Of a DNA stretch of 64,000 bases, positions 46,155 to 59,632 are shown piece by piece. How positions within the stretch are numbered: position 1 is the first letter of the stretch; each line of letters begins with the position of its first letter. The DNA is from Oxyruncus cristatus. Taxonomy: Eukaryota > Chordata > Aves > Passeriformes > Cotingidae. The stretch is from the NCBI GenBank assembly GCA_013399855.1, contig VXAY01002192.1:930001-994000 (forward strand), written 5' to 3'. The position numbers and the translations under genes were made by a program. The notes beneath the pieces are model-generated. The model was not told the DNA's origin. It saw nothing but the letters and a program-made list of their open reading frames with translations, and searched no databases.

Positions 46155-49100
46155 TATACATTTTATGTATATTTTATTCACTAAAATGAAAAGAACTAAA
46201 ATTTAAAAAGTTTCCCTTATGTCCATGTGAATACATTGATGCAGGATGAGAAAGTAAGAGGACACAGTGTGCTCATTAAAAATTATTTTGGAGTGTGAAA
46301 TCTTCCCTATCTGAAGAGACAGGAGCACCAGGCTCCCTGCAGTGCATGGGATGTTTTGTTCTCCTCCAGGGCCAGGGAGCTGGTTCACCTGTCCTGCTGA
46401 TGCTTCCCTGATATCTCTTACCTCTTCTTCACTGTTGACTATGTACAGTTAATGGATAACAAAAATACGCTTTGGGAGAGCTTTATACAACCACATTTTA
46501 TCACCAGGTCATTTTCTGTTGGCCTGTGTGGGTATAAGCTGGAGGGAATAGATGCCTTTTAAATAAGCCCTTTGGTCAGAAAGGATGAGCTGCGGTTGCA
46601 AAATGCCATTCACTGTGTAGGACAGGATGAGAGGAGAAGGTTGCAAATACCCAAGAGCTTAAACATTTACATTTGGAGGTAAAACTATGACATGCAGTCA
46701 CTCTGAGCCTGGTGTTGGCATTGGCAGCTTGCCCTCACATTATTCTCTGGGCTGTTTTTCTATAGCAGTGCCATCCCAGCCTGATTAGAGACCAACCCCA
46801 AGCCAGACAGAGGACAGGACTGTGCCTGTGGGTCTAGCCTGAGGGCCAGAAAATGAAGATTGGACAAGAAACTAGTTTCCTGTTTGCTTGATTAAATACA
46901 ACTATAAAATTAAGATAAAACATACCCACAGCCTGCTGGAGGTGTGTTGTGAGGACACACCACCTAGTGCTTGTAAAGTGATGTGGAAATGAAAAATGCT
47001 GCAATAATGCAAAGCCTTGTTCTTGTGAAAGCTGATTGCCTCTTTTAAAAGTTAACAAAGTCCAGAGAAGTAGAGTGGAAATCTGCATGTCTCCAGATCC
47101 CTGGCTCATGACATCAGCTACAGCTCTGATACAACATGATGCTGTAATTTTCTGGAGAGAAGAGGAAAGCTCTCTAGCACTGAGTGACTTCAGAATGCCT
47201 ACAGAGTCACTGTTGTTATTTATTCACAGGGGTATTGCTGCATCCCCCAAAACAGGAGTACAGGCCTGGATCCAGCTGCCATCACAGTGACTGGTGTAGC
47301 TTGAGAAAAATCTCGCCATCCCTTTATGTGGAAATCTGCAGCGTTTGTGACTCAGGGCCTGTGAGAGAATGCTTCTTCAAAAAAGCTGGCAGTTGCTGCC
47401 CAGTGCATTTTGAAAACTGGCAAAATTATTTGATGGCATTAAAAACATTGCTCTTGAATTTTCAGAAGGATTTGTGCTATAAGGATCAATGTATATGCAC
47501 ATTTGGGAGCCTGTTGGACACAGGACCATGAAAATCTTGGAAGGGCAGGAGTATGCACAGTGCCTGTCAGTAGTTCTCTTGAAGAAGGTTAAATCCTTAA
47601 TTTAATTGAAGGACCTCTGTGGGATATATTGCCATGGGCACTGGTAACTCCAGAGCACAGTGTGAGCAGTTTATAGCTCTGTACCGAGAAATCTTGCTAT
47701 GTGATGAGGTGCAGAATATCCTCCTATTCCCTCATGACCAAAATCCAGTTGCCCATCATATTATTTCAAACATTTTTTCTTGACTGGAAGATTATTGCAG
47801 GGATCTGCTGAAACTGCAGTGAGCAGTTTCATATGCACCACTTGTTTGGCTTCTGAAGGGCACTTGGTGGGCATCCTACGCTGTTTATCTTCACCTTCTG
47901 CTGCAGCCCACCACCCCTTCAGCTGTGCTGGTGCAGAAGAGGATGTTTTTATTTCTAGTGGGGCTGTTTTTGCTGATGCTGTGGGTAAGCACAACCTTGA
48001 TGTCAGGCTGTCACCCTGGAGGAGACAGCAAAGGTGAACAAACAGAACCCAGAGGGTGGTGGGGTAGGTGAAGTAGGAAGTTCTACACCTGGTTTGCTGC
48101 TAAGGAAACATTCCAGGTAATGACCCTCACTTTTTTTTTTTCTCCTCTAGACTGGATAATGAAATAGTATGGATTGACGAGAGGAGAGATGCTGCGTTTA
48201 GTCACTGGTGTGTTCACTCTCTCCTTCTGAGCAGGCAGTGCCCACAATTGCAGTGACATGACTGTTCATGAGATAAAGCACTACATAGCCTGGTGTGAAG
48301 TCCTCAGTTTAACCCACAGCACTAGAGTTATTGTGGACAGGGATGGCTCAGCCACTGGGAACAGGAACAGAAGTCAAGAAGCCCCCATGCCAGTCCCAGC
48401 TCTGCTACCCCATGGAACTGGCAAGACCACAGGAAGAAGAGAGGAAAATAGTATATAAAAATCAATCCCTTCCCAAAGCCATTCCCTCTATCATAAATGC
48501 TTTATTACACAACCATATATAAAGCTGGGATAGCATTATTGATCCATGTCCTAGGGTGTTGGTTTCAGCAAGGAAATTGGCCCCAATTCCTGATTAAACT
48601 TGCATTTCAGGGTCATCAGACCCTTGTGCAGAACAAAAGGCCTTCTGTCTTCCTTTTCTCCCTGTTCCATATGAAAAAGGCAAAATGGCTTTTTGGGAAA
48701 GCCATGTAATTCCTGTCTGAAATTATAGTGCTGGTTCTTTTTGGTTCCTCCAAGCTATTTTTTTACAGTTTCTTAAGCCACGGATGAGAAGAAAAAAAAG
48801 CACAACAAAAATCCAATTAAGGAAAAGCCTTGGGAAAGGGAAAGTGTTTGTTGTTCAAACGTGAGCTGTAAAGGCAGCCAGGAAAGGTGAGTTAATGCAG
48901 AGCCCAAATATCCAGCAGCCATAATTGTTATCTGAGCCTCTGCACCATTAGCGAGGCAGCAATACTGGTTTGGGTTTTCCCCTCTGTTCTCCAGGTTCAG
49001 CATGTGAGCAGGTCTCCACAAGCTCCTCACTTATTGGTTTGATGAAAAATTGGTTTGAAAAACAAAACCCTGTTAGAAAAAGAAAAGGAATGAACAGGCA

Positions 49101-50118
49101 AAATAACGATCTTGGAGCTCTGGAAAAAAATCTTGGCTCCAATTTATTCTATACGGGGAAAATTCATTAGGTGCCAAGAGGAAAAAAAACCCCAAAGCCA
49201 ACAACCTTGTTTTGATTTCCACCCATTCCAGCAGATCAGTAGTCTCCAGGTTGAGCTTATCTTTTTAAGGAGAGCTTCTTATTCAGTGAGCCACAAGCAG
49301 TGACTGCAGGGGGAAAGCACAGCCTAGTTTTATGTAGGATGTTTCAGATGCCAATAACAAAATGCTTCCTTCCCTGAACGTTGCAAAACCTACACCACCA
49401 AACTGTGCCGTGAGTGATACTCACTGTAACAGGATTTCCTTGTACTCCATTAAACACAGACGACCTGAGACCCACTTAACCAATTTACCATGGAAAAGGA
49501 AATGAGATGAAGAATTAGAAAAAGGACCAAGATGATGAATGTGAAAGCATTTGCCATTCATTGCTCATCTGACTTGTGTATAGGGTCTTTCTCCAGCTCT
49601 TTGACCTGTATGTTTGAAACCACTCTGGAGGGCTTCTGCTTTTTTCAGTTTGCTGGCCTTGATGGAGGGAAAAACTCTGCTTTACTAACTTAAACTAACT
49701 GGCAAAAGGTTTGTTTTCTCAGATGGTTACACAAATGCAGAAGGCCACAGACTTGGCACTGCTTATCCACCAGGTAAAATGCAGCCATGGTTTTATGGGA
49801 AGGAGAGGAATTTTACACGGGTAAGTGACTGAATCTGCGATTAGAAAAGACAAGAAGAAAATAAACCAGCTCACTCTATGGATTAAATTCTGCCAGTGGC
49901 ACAAAAAGGGAGCACAGCTGTACTAAGGGCAGTATTGGGCCCTGTGTGTATATTTGCTTAATTGGAGGGTTTTCCTCCTTCCCAACCAGGGTAGCTTTGT
50001 TTTATGCCTGCAGTTCTCTCTGGTCTATCCAGTCCCAACATGACGGAAATGCCTATTCCCTGCTGCTCAAAGGCACAGGGATCCCTTTCTTTGTCAGGGA
50101 AAACAGGGAAAGCTGATC
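46155..50118. other. Intergenic DNA, nothing recognised
   Basis: No exon or repeat family was identified. Only short homopolymer runs are present (about 48130 T-rich, 48790 A-rich). Confidence 0.5.
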
Positions 50119-50164
50119 CGTGTGTGTGTGTGTGCACGTGCACGTGTGTGTGTGTGTGTGTGTC
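50119..50164 (+). repeat. GT dinucleotide microsatellite with GCAC interruption
   Basis: Two GT arrays are separated by a palindromic GTGCACGTGCAC centre. Such alternating purine-pyrimidine sequence can form Z-DNA. Confidence 0.96.
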
Positions 50165-51137
50165 AACATGTATATCAGCTCTTCTGGAAGCTGTGAGCAC
50201 TGACAGCTCTTAATTCAAACTGAAGTAGCTCAGGTATTTGCGGGCATCTGTTTGTATATATTATTCAAGTAAGTATGTGTGCAGATATATACAAAACATG
50301 CACGTATGGCTGCATATTCCAAGTGATGTATTTCCATATGAACTCATTTATCCTGAGAGACAGGCAAGGAGCAGTCTCTGGAGCAGCTTCCTGCTGGAAA
50401 GACTCTGGCTAAGAGTGATCTCCCTTTGGTCATTTGACAAGTGGTGGGATCAGATTGAGATCTCTGAGGCTTTCAACATTTAGCCTTCTTTCTCCAACCT
50501 ATTTCTCTTTCTTTCTCATATTATGCAAGGGATGAGACACTCTGATAAAACTCTTCTTCTGGGAGAACATGACTCAGTTTTCACAAGTGGATACCCCATG
50601 AAACATAGCCAGAATCCTCTCAGAAGTCTTCATATAACCAAAATAATAGCAGAAGTGGAGGCAGGAGAGAAGCAGGGTCAGAGGGGAGAAGTGGAGGAGG
50701 AAGTCATAAACTTCCTTATGTATTATCTGCACCCAGCTCCTACAGCCTCTGAATCACAACTGTGGGCACAAATAACTCACAGTCATCTGCAGAAGATCAC
50801 CACAATTATAATCATCATCCTTTTTGCACCAGAATTTTCAGGGTTAAACAATTAGTGGCATAATATATTTGTGCACATCCAAATATATACCTCTATTATG
50901 AGGGGCCTCATTTCTCTAATCTCATTCAACTGTTGAATATCTCTTGAATGTGGCTGGGAAGAAAAGCTAGTGGAACAAACCAGACCTTTATCCAACAAGG
51001 GAGATGAAAACTCATTTGTCCTTCAGACCCAGGACTGGATATACCTAATTCAACCACAAATTGCTGGGCTGAGCAGGGTTCACAGCACAGCCAGGAAGAC
51101 GAATTCTTTCCCATGCAGGAATAACCATGTTAAACTC
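50165..51137. other. Intergenic DNA, nothing recognised
   Basis: No gene was seen. The last part (about 50940-51137) may be decayed CR1 sequence leading into the 3' end that follows. Confidence 0.45.
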
Positions 51138-51202
51138 CCTGACCTGGGTTATATAGGAGGTCAGATTAGATTATCACTGTCCCAAATTCTGGTCTCAGAA
51201 AG
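51138..51202 (+). mobile_element. Old CR1 LINE 3' end
   Basis: GACCTGGGTTATATAGGAGG, TCAGATTAGATTATCACTGT and TTCTGGTCTCAGAA match the 3' terminus of the older CR1 families common in turtles and crocodilians (consensus-like GGAGGTCAGACTAGATGATC). It differs from the younger bird CR1 ends seen elsewhere in the window. Confidence 0.72.
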
Positions 51203-53057
51203 CAGTTTACAGGGCCCATCTGGCTGCAAACCTATGTAAACATCAAGAAAAAAAAAAAAAGGTAAGCACGTGGTCAGGATATCTTGTTTCTGTGTGCTGC
51301 GGTGGAAGGGTTCTCACTGCTGTCGGTAAGAAGGCAGCAGACCTTCCTGAAAACAAGAAAAACTTTAGCAGATGTCAGTGGGGGCTTTTTGGGTCAGCAG
51401 TGGTACATGTGGTGCCATCCCAGCATGGCCTTGCATGCACGCAGGCAGTCCCTGCTGCTGACACAGGGTTCCCAAATGCCCTGAACTTGGTTAAACACAG
51501 AGAAAATCCCCCACGGCATGGTGAGTCCCAGAGGTGCAAAGCATTGCAAAAGCCAGTGCTGACAGTTTGTTCTGTTCTGGGACTCCCTGCTGGGTGATTT
51601 GGTCCCTGCTGGAGATGGGGATGCCACCTCACCCTATGCAGCCATTTGATAACTGCTTCTGTCCATACAAGCCCTAGAGAGAGAGACCCAAAAAACCCCA
51701 CTACCTGTGTTCTCTCTCTTGCAGGAGCCAGCCCATTAAACACAGACCTGGAATGGTGTATTACTGTGCCATGGAAACCCAGAGCCATGCCAGCCCCATA
51801 CCTCTGATGGCCACAATACAACCAGAGGCATCCGCTCTCTCCAGTCAGCCTAAGCAGAACTTTGTTTCTCAAAGGGCTGTGTGAGCATCTGCTCAGTAGC
51901 TGCTCACCTGCCAACACAGGTAGCAGAGCCTGTTTGCCTGGTCTGTTGGTGCTCCCTTCCAACTCACACTTATTCCTAAAGCATCAGGATCCCTCTTTAG
52001 CACCTCCTGTGTGAAATGCTTAGGCAGATGGTACCAGCAAGGCTTAAGCTTTCTTTCGAGGTGCCATGAAATCACCTGCCCATCCCTGATTACCAAACAC
52101 TCACCTCCATCCTTCTTGTCCTTTCCCCACCCCTGGAAGGCTCATGAACCAACAGCAGGGCTGTGACTAACGGCAGCGTGAGCAAGCAGGGAAGGCATCG
52201 GCCGCCTAAATCAGCTGAATCAGAAGGAGCAGGGGAAAGGAAGGAAAAAAAAAAAAAAAAGCTATGTGAACAAGCACTAATCACTTGCAAGCCACAGCAT
52301 GATCAGGCATATTAGTGACTCATGGGTGAAATGTGTGACAGCGACTTTGGTGAGTGGTGGGAAGGTCTCCATGCCTGGGCGGCGGGAGTGGAGGGTGTGC
52401 GGTGGAGCCAGGAGCCCAGCCAGCCGAGTGGTTCCCATGCACATTCCTCCTCTCCATGAACTATGAAATCTGGTCAGAAGATAAACCATGGAAGCAGAAA
52501 GAAATTCCTGGGAGGAAAAGTGAAACAGAGAAACAAAACAGCATGGTAATTTCTTGTTTGCGAAGAGCGGCATTTCCATGTGCAGGCTTGCTCCACCTGC
52601 AATTTTACATGTGTACTATGATTTCTGATATATGCCTCTGGTAAGAAGCTTGATCTGTCTCAGGAAAATCCCTTTCTTGTTAATTTATTATTTGATATGT
52701 ATGTAAAACAGCATACAATATAGTCTCAATCTACAGAGACTCATGACTTCAGGACTGCGGGTAAAGGAAAGAGTACACAACAGATGAACCAGAGAGAGAA
52801 ATATGCTAACAGCTGAAAACCCTAGGTTCACAGAAGCTCCTGGTGTTATTTTTGTCAGGATTGCCAGCAGTGTGGTAGCATACAAGGCTCAACAGTGCAT
52901 GGTGCTGTACCTACACGCAACAGGTACCTGCCAGTGGGTGTCCCTCAGCAGTGCATCCCTGATGCTGGACAAACACAAAAAATCCACCCTAGGGATTTTC
53001 AGAGTAATGGGAGCCAGACCTTTTTGTGATTTTGAACAGGGTAAGTTTTTGAACTTG
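51203..53057. other. Intergenic DNA
   Basis: No gene was recognised. A runs lie at about 51246-51260 and 52244-52260. The 195-codon reverse frame at 51375-51962 is the longest open frame of the window but has no recognisable domain. Confidence 0.5.
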
Positions 53058-53192
53058 AAGTGTTCAAGGCCAGGTTGGATGGGGCTTTGAGCAAGCTGCT
53101 ATAGTGGAAGGTGTCCCTACCTGTGGCAGAAGAGTTGGAAGTGAATGATCTTTAAGGTCCCTCCCAACCCAAACAGTGCTGTGATTCTATGC
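53058..53192 (+). mobile_element. CR1 LINE 3' end
   Basis: AAGTGTTCAAGGCCAGGTTG, GAGCAAGCTGCTATAGTGGA, AGGTGTCCCTACCTGTGGCA, TCTTTAAGGTCCCTCCCAAC and GTGATTCTATG form a typical bird CR1 tail. It is 5' truncated to about 135 bases. Confidence 0.94.
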
Positions 53193-56100
53193 TTCTGTAA
53201 GTCCCTCTATGAGTCCCTTTATCTGGACTCTTTGCAGCAAGAGAGCATTTCTGAAGGAGTGCTGCCTGTCCAAGGGCCCATAAACTCTAGACCTCACCTC
53301 AGAGGGCATCTGTGAATGATGGATAAATAGGTGAAAAACCCCTACTCTGTAATGAGGAAAGTATTGTTTGCAAGTGGTGACTTCACAGCCTGCCATAGAC
53401 ACTATGCCATTCAATCCTGGGACCAAGCACGTGCTCCCAATGGTATTTTAGTCAGCTGCACTGACATGCAGGTACCCGCTGGGACATTAACCCCACGCCC
53501 AGCCCTGGGGTGCTATGTGCCCCGTAACAATGGAGCAAAGAGCTCCTGGATGAGCCAAACTGAGATTACAGAAGAGACCAGAGGTGCAAACAAACAGGTG
53601 AAATCCTAAAGCAGCATTGCAAACAACATCCTAGAGCTTCTTCAGCCAAATCATTCGCTGGCTGTTGTCCGTGGCCAAACAGCATTGGAGGAAGCAGCCT
53701 GGAAGAGACTCCCTTGCTCAGCTCCTGCAGGGGAGGTTCAGTTGCTGTCCCAGCATTCCAGAGCAGGCAACACTTCTGCCAGTGCCAGCACATGGGATGA
53801 GCTTTACATACAGGGAGCTGTGATTGCAACACAATGACTTGCAGTGTATTAAAATTAAGCAAGCAGTTAAATCATTTTCCAGATCAGGTCCTAACATGAG
53901 ACTAGATGTAAAGACAGTTTGAGACGAAGCTAAGGCGGTGAAGGAGAAAGGGAGCAGCACTCCAGATGTGCTGTAAAATAAATCAACAGCGCACCCGTCT
54001 TACCACTCTGAGTGTTTTCTTCAGACATACCAGGTATGGGGTGTAAATGCCAGAAGCCCAGGAATACCTAGGGCACACCACAAGTCCACAGGATGACCCA
54101 TCTCTTGTCTGGTTCTCATGCATCTGCAAGCTCTGTTCCCCCTCAGTGTGCTGTGCGGTGATGCCTTGTGGTGGCAGGGCCCCACGGGGTTTGTGTTCCA
54201 ACCTGGCAGCCCGTGTGTGGAGGGCTGTCTAACCTGCAGAGACTGCCAAAGCAAACCCCGTGGTGCCCGCAGCTCCCTGCTCCCTTTCTTGTTGCCTGCC
54301 TGAAAAATTTTCCAGTGGTTCAGCACATCTTCTGTTGTTTAACTTGATGACTTTTGTACAAAACACAACCTCTGTCTTTTGTGTGAAGGATGCTTGCAAA
54401 GAGCTGACAGGTACCTCACTGGCTCCTGGAGCAGCTTTGGGTGCCAACAGAGTGCTAAACAGCCTTGGGCATCCCTTGTGCCTGTGACTACCTTTTTGTG
54501 GATGTGTGAGTTTTAGTTCACACTGTCTCACACAGACGCCCTGGAGGGGCTGTAGGAGATGTGCAACAGCCCTTCACAGACTCCTTCCTTATGTGTTAAT
54601 GAGTTACCATGACCCTGGCTTCCAGGTCTCCATTCAATTCACACCCGTTCCTCTCAGGCAGTATAATTTGTGCACCTCCACCGTTAGCAACAGCATCTGG
54701 AGCAGATGGCCACTTTTATACTGCAAACATACACTTGTTTTTACAGCAAAGAGATCAAGCCTTCTTCCATCCTAGCATGAAATAAAAAGTACCCACTGTT
54801 CTTTTTTTCTCAGTCTTGGAACTGGCCTCTCCACCATCATTATAGGGCAACAAGGACCTCTCACAATGTAACTTCACTCCTCTGAAATGTCTTTTGCCTC
54901 CCAAGAAAGTGTTTTTCTGACTATGCCCTTACCATGCCCTCCCTGAAAGATTCTCTTTTTTTCTTTTTTTGTAATTGTGAGTTAGAGTGAAAACCTTGGA
55001 ACAGAGGGACGGGAGCACACAGGGAAGGGGCAAGGCTCTTCCTTTCCATAATTTCCACGGGGCAGAGGACAGTTACAGTCCTAGCCTGGCCCCAGACTTA
55101 ACTGCACCAACAAGATGGGGGTAGAGCCTGGCCAACACCTGCTGCAACCCTACTGTGTCTGGCAGATGTTGGAGGGGCTTGGGAGGAGAGACACCCTCTC
55201 CATGATGAAGTGGGGTTACAAGATCCCGTGTCAATGAAGCTGTTGCTAATCCAAGCTGTATCTGGGGCTGCCATAATGAAAACTGCACCGAGTGCCGAGC
55301 TTCTGGTGCCACCAAAGCGCTCTGCCTTTCCCAAACTTCCTGGGAAGGGTTTTGAACTTTATTTTTAAAAGTGCAATTAATCACGGAGCAGAGCTTGAAA
55401 TGAGTCCAAGTGCAATAAAAGCAGCCGAGCAGAGCCTGCTCAGCCCAGTGAGCATTGTTCACCACGGCCTGACTTCAGGCATCAGGAAACTTCCAGATGT
55501 GTTAACTTTGCTGCTCCTGGCTCCTGCAGGAATCTTAACAGCTTCCATCTGTACAGGGGAAAGGCTTCAGAAAAGCAGCTCTTCCTCTCCCTTTACTTAC
55601 ATTCCTCCAAGCATCAAGAGTTATTACCCCACAGCCTCTGCAATTTCTGCTGGCTTCATCCTCATTGACTAAAGACTGCACTCTGCAAAGGTGCCATTTC
55701 TTGCTGCTTCCATGCCTTGGCAGGGAGAATCCTGGCGGAGCCCCTCCATTGGGTGGAGGACAGATCCCCTCCATCTGCTCCCGTTCTGCATGTGGTTTAC
55801 AATACACTACAGGAAGGCATTTTCTCACGCTATTAAGTTTTCACTAGATGTGGAGGGGGATCAGGAATGCCTCGGATGGCATAAAAATTCCCTTCTCGGT
55901 TTGGTTATTAGGATCCAGCGTTGGCAGCAGGCGAAATTATAGCCTGCATGAAATCTGGGTGTGCTGCTCTGCCGTGGGTGAGGGGCGAAGTCTGTCCCCA
56001 TTCAAGGTGTACTCAGACACCTCCTGGGCCAGCCCCAGAACCTCTTCAGTTCTCCTCAGGCCTGAAAACACAGGAGTAATTTGTACCTGTGCGAGCTTCC

Positions 56101-56352
56101 ATATTTGTGGCCAGAGTAGAAGGGTCGGCAGCTTTGTGGCTGAAAGGCCCCAAAATGGCACTTCCAGCTTAGTTGCAGCCCTGGGGAAGTTCTCCTTCAT
56201 TCAGGAAAGTGAATGTTTGTGGTTTTTTTTTTTTTCATGAAGTCTTTTTTTTTTTTTCAGGAAGAGGCTGTTTTTTGCTACGTTTGTCACCTTTCTGTCT
56301 TTCCCAAAGACTTTCAAGTATCAACACATGCATAAGGTCCATAAATGGTCCT
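53193..56352. other. Intergenic DNA
   Basis: No gene was recognised. The block 55290-55490 is repeat-free with a STAT-like TTCCTGGGAA at 55337-55346. Two T runs lie at 56223-56260. Overlapping frames of up to 130 codons near 55073-56240 show no domain. Confidence 0.5.
56223..56260 (+). repeat. Paired poly(T) runs
   Basis: Two runs of about 13 T separated by CATGAAGTC. Confidence 0.9.
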
Positions 56353-56590
56353 AACCATTCCAGTCACACTCAGCACTTATGAAGCACTCCGTGCATCGAA
56401 AGTGTCTCACAGATATAAATTAGTTGATTTTTTTCACTTCCAGAGGATGGAGGTGAGCAGGGGCTCTACATTCCCTTTTGCAGATGGGGAGGCTGACACA
56501 GGAGAGGTCCATGGCTTCACCCAGGGCCACACAAGGGGTTGGTAGCACAGCTGGGATCAGAAAGGTCTGGCTCTTAAACTGTGCTCAAAC
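56353..56590 (+). mobile_element. MIR-type CORE-SINE relic
   Basis: The order of blocks follows the MIR consensus: CACTCAGCACTTATGAAGCA, then TTCCCTTTTGCAGATGGGGA, GGCTGACACAGGAGAGGTCC, CACCCAGGGCCACACAAG and GGTAGCACAGCTGGGATCAG, ending in a GGCTCTTAAACTGTGC segment. MIR spread before the split of mammals and sauropsids, so a bird copy must be very old. The degree of match is good for such age. Limits are approximate. Confidence 0.82.
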
Positions 56591-59590
56591 CACAAAATAT
56601 CATGGCAGAGGCAAACGGGAAGGACTGGGTCCAAACCAGAAGTGAGCAGTGCCCAGGACTATAAATAATTTTGTCTGATGCAGCTTTTGTGAAGCTTGTG
56701 TAAAACACAGAAAAGGCTGGTGTCGTCCTGGGGTTTATGACTGTTTCCTTCCAAACTCCCACAGATCACCCAGCCCCCCACTACCCAGATGAGTCCTGGA
56801 AATGAAAACCAAGTGAAGCAGTTTGTGACTGCAAAGACCTTGTCTGTGGCTTGGGGTTTGGGTGCTATCACAACAAAATCAGTAACAAAGTGCAGCTGCT
56901 CAAAAGCAGACTTACACAGGAACAGTGCAGCACCAAGTGAGAAGCAAGGAGGAGCAGGGGAGAGAGGAAAGGAGATGCTTTGGTAATCCAGGATCTCTGG
57001 GGAAAGCTAAAACATGGTACAAGTTACCTGCCTGGTAGCAACATGACTGGATATGTTTGCATCCAAATGCACAGTTGAAGCTGTCCGAGACGGGACTGCC
57101 TGCCTTATCCTCCCGGATGGGAATAAACCAAATGCTGCTCGGAGGAGGGGGGGTGTGACTCAGCACGGAGGAGATCCAGTTGTCCTGCCAGCATGCCAGA
57201 GCTGCTGCCTTCAGGCTGTACATGCCCCAGGGCCATGTCTTCTGAGAGAAGGGATGTTTTCATAGACACTGAGCCAAAGCAGGGGCAGGATGAGAAGACA
57301 TTCACGTTACTCATCCTGGCTTAAACCCCACAGGATGTCTCAAGTGACTGAAGTGTAGGCTGAAATACAGACTTAAACTATAAGTTTGTGGATTTTGGCA
57401 TCAAGTCACTGTCCATAGGGAAGGCTGACATGAGATGGCCAAGTAGATAACCCCAAATGACAGCAGAAAAACTGCCAGATGGACTTCTCTGTTCCTGAGG
57501 GATTTTGGCATTACTAGCAGCAGTCGATGCCCAGGATCTATTATGACAGTATCAGAGCAGAGGAATTGTGGTCATAGGGGGAACAATACCTATTTTTTGC
57601 CAATATTTTTTTTTTTTAAATCAGTTTACAAAGTTTTAAAGTCAAGAAGTTTCTGTCTTCTCCATTTTTCTGCCAGTGCATCTTCTGTTTTTGAGAACGG
57701 TCTCCAGAAGGGGAGCACTGCAAATGAGATGTGAATAGGAATTCAGATTTCAAATTAGAATAAGAAATTGTGAAGAGCAGTTGGTTCACCCTCTCCACTT
57801 TCTACACAGGACAAACTCACTCCCTCGAATTTTCAGTGCTTTCAGTGCCATTTGCTTAATCTCACGGAACAGACCTCTTACTAGGAAATTAAAATGTTGT
57901 AGAGTGATTCAGCAGGAAGCAGATAAAATATATTTAAGGAACTGTGTTTATCGTGATATGTCTAAACGTATGTAAAATAAAGCAAGGATTATAGTATCCA
58001 ATCTATACAGAAGGTTGAAAGAAATTTACCTAAGTAGACATTAAAATGCATGTTAATAGTGGGTGTAATAACAGAAATGTGAAGCAAACCGGAAAACAAT
58101 ACCTGTGACAGTTGTGACATAGTGGAAATAATTCGACACCACTCATTAAGGCTGAGCAAAGGGAAAGGAAACTGAGAAGTCAGGAAGAAGATGATACAGC
58201 AGAAGAAAAGAATGAGCTGTTGTTCCTTCAGAATCAGAGATGGGTTTTGTCTTCTTTGCCATTTCTTAGCTCATTACCCCTAAAACAGGCTCCAGCTGTA
58301 CTGCATTGACATAGCAGAGTCAGCTGTAGCTGTTTCTCAACTACCTTCTCATCAAGTCTTTCACTAGAAGTTAAATCAAAACCACTTGTGATAGCTCTGT
58401 TAACTGTCAGTGATCTGCTCACTGGATTTGGAAGCCGTCACCCTCAAATACCTTCCCAGTTGGAAGGTTTTCCTCGCTTGTTTGCCCTTTTCCTTGGATT
58501 CTTGCTGTTTTCACCCATATGTCCAGCAGTATCCCAGACACCAGATTCTCCAGAGTTGTAAAGACTGATATCCCAAGTGGGCTCACTAATATCTGTGTAG
58601 AGTAGGCAGGATTATTATGTCTTGAATGCTTTCTAGTGCTGGTTTTATTTGCAATGCTCCTCATTTCAGGGATTGCTTGTGATTTCTTGTGACTGATAGA
58701 GCTACAGATGTTGCACCAGAGCTGTGATGGCAGCTGGAACACACAACGTGAGAACTGAAATTCTGTTTAAACCTTCTGCAGTAACACAGGAAAATAATAT
58801 TCATTCATTTCCCATCCCATTCAAATACACTGTGGCCAGATGGCAGCATGTACAACGTTTATTTCTGCAGCTCTTCAATATACTGTGGAGGAGATTTTCT
58901 TTGGGATCCACATTGAATGGTGTTTGCTTGAGTAAACTTGCTCAGCTGGCCAGATTTACTCTGATCAGATGTGTAAGGATATATTTCAATTGCTTTTTTT
59001 CATGAGAAAAAGTAAATTAAAAAAAAGAAAAATACATCCAAACTTATTTCTGTATTCTGCAAAGGTCCAAGGTGTACAGATCAGCAGATCTGGCTGTAGA
59101 AGTCATTTCCAAACATGTTTGCTGTTGAAGTGATTGGCATCTGATCCATTCCTATACAGAAGTTCAGATTCCAGTATCTTTTTAGAAGAGGGAGTGAAAT
59201 AAAAATGTGACCCAAACATCACTGTGCCTTGTATAAATGCACCCTACGGCCAAGCTTCAGTACCTGTTTCAGGTTTTGGTCAAACCAATGGGAATGCATC
59301 AAAAATCCGGACCTCATTGTCTCCATGTACTAGGCTACATCCCCAAAACCTGGTCCAAGCTTAGGAAGTCTTTAGTTATCTCTAATCCAGAGGATGGTTC
59401 CTGTGGATTATTGAGCAATTTACTTGCTCAGGCAGCCTAAGACAGTGTGCTAGAGCCCCACAGCCCCAGACACTTGAGCGAAGGGTCTTTCATCTGCTCA
59501 GCCACTCCCTGGTGTGAGATGACAGGCACTGTGCTATTGCCTAAGCTCATTTTCATTAAGATCTTTCATCTTTCTCTGTTTGTTTACCCA
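56591..59590. other. Intergenic DNA, nothing recognised
   Basis: No exon or repeat family was identified. A T run at 57606-57618 and a G-rich stretch at about 57140-57152 are the only simple features. Confidence 0.5.
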
Positions 59591-59632
59591 AACCACTGGT
59601 GTACTCAGACTACACTTAATTCACTCAGGCTA
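59591..59632 (+). repeat. 42-bp dispersed direct repeat, copy A
   Basis: It is identical to 61074-61115 at 41 of 42 positions (T here, C there, at the 21st base). The segment starts AACCACTGGTGTACTCAGAC. Flanks of the two copies are unrelated. Confidence 0.93.

Noticed and set aside
51375..51962. Longest open frame in the window (195 codons, reverse strand)
   Set aside because: No domain, signal peptide or repeated motif. Shorter frames on both strands overlap it, as expected by chance in GC-richer DNA, and no splice or promoter context is visible.
51940..51985. GCTCCCTTCCAACTCA resembling a CR1 end
   Set aside because: The match is too short and the expected terminal ATTCTATGATT is missing.
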